Shown one piece after another: positions 8,401 through 9,622 of a stretch of DNA of 9,622 nt. Within the stretch, counting starts at the first letter, position 1. The number at the start of each line of letters is the position of its first letter. The notes under the pieces were generated by a model. It was not told the DNA's origin, searched no databases, and saw only the letters and a program-made list of their open reading frames with translations. A program made the position numbers and the translations under genes. Source of the stretch: an uncultured Aquincola sp. (lineage in GTDB: Bacteria; Pseudomonadota; Gammaproteobacteria; Burkholderiales; Burkholderiaceae); NCBI GenBank assembly GCA_937883885.1, contig CAKZXL010000962.1, positions 1 through 9,622 of the forward strand, written 5' to 3'.

Positions 8401-8422
8401 CTACAATAAAGGGACATTGTAG
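8401..8422. promoter_or_regulatory. Inverted repeat carrying opposed TACAAT hexamers; putative divergent promoter or operator
   Basis: CTACAAT (8401-8407) and ATTGTAG (8416-8422) form a perfect 7-bp inverted repeat with an 8-base spacer, in an AT-rich island within very GC-rich DNA. Each strand thus carries TACAAT, a good sigma-70 -10 hexamer. The minus copy (8421-8416) would start transcription about 25 bases before the rubredoxin GTG. A TTGGCA lies upstream of it, but only 12 bases away, so no normally spaced -35 is seen. The plus copy would give thiD a leader of about 125 bases and also lacks a clear -35. It may instead be a repressor operator or an RNA hairpin. Confidence 0.4.
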
Positions 8423-8460
8423 CCACGCGGTCTTGCCAAAAGTGCAGGCGGCGCAGGCAC

Positions 8461-8544
8461 ATGCAACACCTTCTTGAAACTCCTCTGGAGGTTATCGGCA
8501 CCCTGCTGCTGCCCTTGAGAGGACGTACCGGATTCCAGCCATGA
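8461..8544 (+). CDS. Possible 27-codon leader ORF overlapping the thiD start
   Basis: ATG at 8461 opens a 27-codon frame (MQHLLETPLEV, then a Leu run, ending GFQP) that stops at TGA 8542-8544. The stop overlaps the downstream ATG as ATGA, the classic layout for translational coupling. Its own ribosome site is weak. A strong GGAGGTT lies inside it at 8487-8493, but no ATG, GTG or TTG follows at normal spacing; only CTG at 8503, in the same frame, does. It resembles no family I know. A chance ORF in a short leader is the main alternative. Confidence 0.25.
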   Translation: MQHLLETPLEVIGTLLLPLRGRTGFQP

Positions 8545-9500
8545 ACCCCCAACACCAACCGCCCCCGGCCGACGACTCGGCCGAAGAAGGCGTCGCACCG
8601 GCCTGCGTGATGAGCTTCAACGCCAGCGACGCCAGCGGCGCCGGTGGCCTGGCCGGCGACATCGCCACCATCGCGGCCATGGGCGCGCATGCGCTGCCGG
8701 TGGTCACCGCCATCGTGATGCGCGACACCGCCGAGATCTTCGACCGCCATGCGATCGACGGCGACGTGGTGGCCGAGCAGGCCCGCGGCATCCTGGAAGA
8801 CGTGACCATCGCCGGCTGGAAGGTCGGCTTCCTCGGCTCGGCCGAAGGCGTGAGCGCGGTGGCCGAGGTGCTGAGCGACTACCCCGACGTGCCGCTGGTG
8901 GCCTACATGCCCAACCTGGGCTGGCTGGAGGAAGACGACCTGCAGAGCTACGTGGACGCCTACCGCGAGCTGATCCTGCCGCAGACCGAGGTGCTGGTGG
9001 GCAACCACAAGACGCTGACCGACTTTCTGCTGCCCGACTGGGACAATGAGCGCCCGCCTTCGGCGCGCGAGCTGGCCGTGGCCGCCGGCGAGCACGGCAC
9101 CCGCTTCGTGCTGGTGACGGGCGTGATGCTGCCCTCCAAAGGCAAGGGCACCGAGCAGTGGGTGGACAACGTGCTGGCCTCGGCCCAGGGCGCGCTCACC
9201 GGCGAGAAGTTCGAGCGCTTCGAGGCCAGCTTCGTGGGTGCCGGCGACACGCTGTCGGCCGCGCTCGCTTCGCTGCTGGCCGCCGGCAGCGAGCTGCAGG
9301 CCGCGGTGGGCGAGGCGCTGGCCTTCCTGGACAACAGCCTGGACGCGGGCTTCCGCCCCGGCATGGGCAACGTCATCCCCGACCGCTTCTTCTGGGCGCT
9401 GCCGCCCGGCGAGGAAGAAGACGGCGAGCCCGGCGAAGACCCTGGCTCGGGCCCGCAGGGCGAGCCCGACGGCAGCAACCTGCCTAGACAAGTGCATTGA
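8541..9500 (+). CDS. thiD: ThiD-like hydroxymethylpyrimidine/phosphomethylpyrimidine kinase, divergent
   Basis: A 319-residue ribokinase/PfkB-type kinase of the ThiD family, which phosphorylates HMP and HMP-phosphate in thiamine synthesis. Seen: an N-terminal FNASDASGAGGLAGDIAT block (26-43) matching the AGSDSSGGAGIQAD motif, followed by an MGAHALPVVTAIVMRDT-like segment; KVGFLGS (94-100); and the anion-hole motif GAGDTLSAAL (233-242). Divergent points: Asp236 sits where classical ThiD has Cys (GTGCTLSA), the usual TPN segment is replaced by VLVGNHKTLTDF (151-162), and an acidic Gly/Glu/Pro tail follows from 289. About 23 poorly conserved residues precede the core, so M24 is an alternative start. 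AGAGGA at 8518-8523 is 17 bases from the ATG, rather far. The gene is divergent from rubredoxin and 24 bp before hemL. HMP as the substrate is inferred; this could be a paralogue with a shifted role. Confidence 0.82.
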   Translation: MNPQHQPPPADDSAEEGVAPACVMSFNASDASGAGGLAGDIATIAAMGAHALPVVTAIVMRDTAEIFDRHAIDGDVVAEQARGILEDVTIAGWKVGFLGSAEGVSAVAEVLSDYPDVPLVAYMPNLGWLEEDDLQSYVDAYRELILPQTEVLVGNHKTLTDFLLPDWDNERPPSARELAVAAGEHGTRFVLVTGVMLPSKGKGTEQWVDNVLASAQGALTGEKFERFEASFVGAGDTLSAALASLLAAGSELQAAVGEALAFLDNSLDAGFRPGMGNVIPDRFFWALPPGEEEDGEPGEDPGSGPQGEPDGSNLPRQVH

Positions 9501-9524
9501 CCCGACGCAAGGCCGCAGCAACCC

Positions 9525-9622
9525 ATGACCGACCAGAACGCTGAACTCTTCGAGCGCGCGCAGCGCGTGATTCCCGGTGGCGTGAATTCGCCGGTGCGCG
9601 CCTTCCGCGCCGTGGGCGGCAC
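9525..9622 (+). CDS. hemL: Glutamate-1-semialdehyde 2,1-aminomutase, 5' end only (runs off right edge)
   Basis: The first 32 codons of the PLP-dependent enzyme that converts glutamate-1-semialdehyde to 5-aminolevulinate in the C5 pathway of tetrapyrrole synthesis. The N-terminus contains [20 protein letters not shown], a signature of Hem[11 protein letters not shown] followed by VGG. The PLP lysine and the rest of the fold lie beyond the window. Start at ATG 9525; only a loose AAGG (9509-9512) precedes it. The 24 bp gap after the thiD-like gene suggests co-transcription. Confidence 0.92.
   Translation, partial: MTDQNAELFERAQRVIPGGVNSPVRAFRAVGG

Noticed and set aside
8416..8438. Full sigma-70 promoter for rubredoxin using TTGGCA plus TACAAT
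   Set aside because: The spacer is only 12 bases, well below the 16-18 needed, so only the -10-like element is credible and even that is tentative.
8510..8540. TPP riboswitch before thiD, suggested by a CTTGAGAGGA stretch
   Set aside because: The rest of the conserved thi-box, including the CTGATC/GGATAATACC-like part, is missing, and the leader is too short for the full aptamer fold.
8394..9521. A minus-strand open frame of 375 codons opposite the thiD-like gene
   Set aside because: It is a shadow of the thiD-like gene, which has clear PfkB/ThiD motifs on the plus strand. It would also run through the divergent intergenic region.

Overview
The window looks like chromosomal DNA of a high-GC betaproteobacterium, probably a Burkholderiales member of the Rubrivivax/Leptothrix/Ideonella kind. 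This is inferred from the strongly G/C-biased third codon positions and from the gene order rubredoxin-pilG-pilH-pilI-pilJ-chpA next to a thiD-like gene and hemL. I see no tRNA, rRNA, insertion sequence, CRISPR array or sign of recent transfer.

Left and centre (1-8384, minus strand, read right to left): one tightly packed gene cluster. It opens with a 57-residue rubredoxin (8384-8211), followed by the Pil-Chp chemosensory system that controls type IV pili: pilG (CheY-like), pilH (CheY-like), pilI (CheW-like adaptor), pilJ (methyl-accepting transducer) and the 5' part of chpA (a giant CheA-type hybrid kinase). Gaps are 12-49 bp and no terminator with a U-tract is visible, so the cluster probably forms one transcript. 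chpA is cut by the left edge: 1426 codons are present and cover the N-terminal FimL-like region and three Hpt domains. The kinase, CheW-like and receiver domains must lie to the left.

Middle right (8385-8540): a 156 bp divergent intergenic region. It has a 7-bp perfect inverted repeat that places a TACAAT hexamer on each strand. It also holds a possible 27-codon leader ORF whose stop overlaps the thiD start as ATGA.

Right (8541-9622, plus strand): a divergent ThiD-like PfkB-family kinase, then 24 bp later the first 32 codons of hemL (glutamate-1-semialdehyde aminomutase, tetrapyrrole synthesis), cut by the right edge.

Working model: PilJ senses a surface or pilus signal and acts through PilI on ChpA autophosphorylation. 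Phosphate then passes from ChpA Hpt domains to PilG and PilH, which tune pilus extension and retraction. Rubredoxin is a one-electron carrier whose link to the pilus cluster is positional only. The very long open frames antisense to chpA, pilJ and pilI are composition artefacts and were not annotated. I found no convincing new multi-gene system. The most interesting small-scale signals lie in the divergent intergenic region and in the unusual features of ThiD, PilJ and ChpA.
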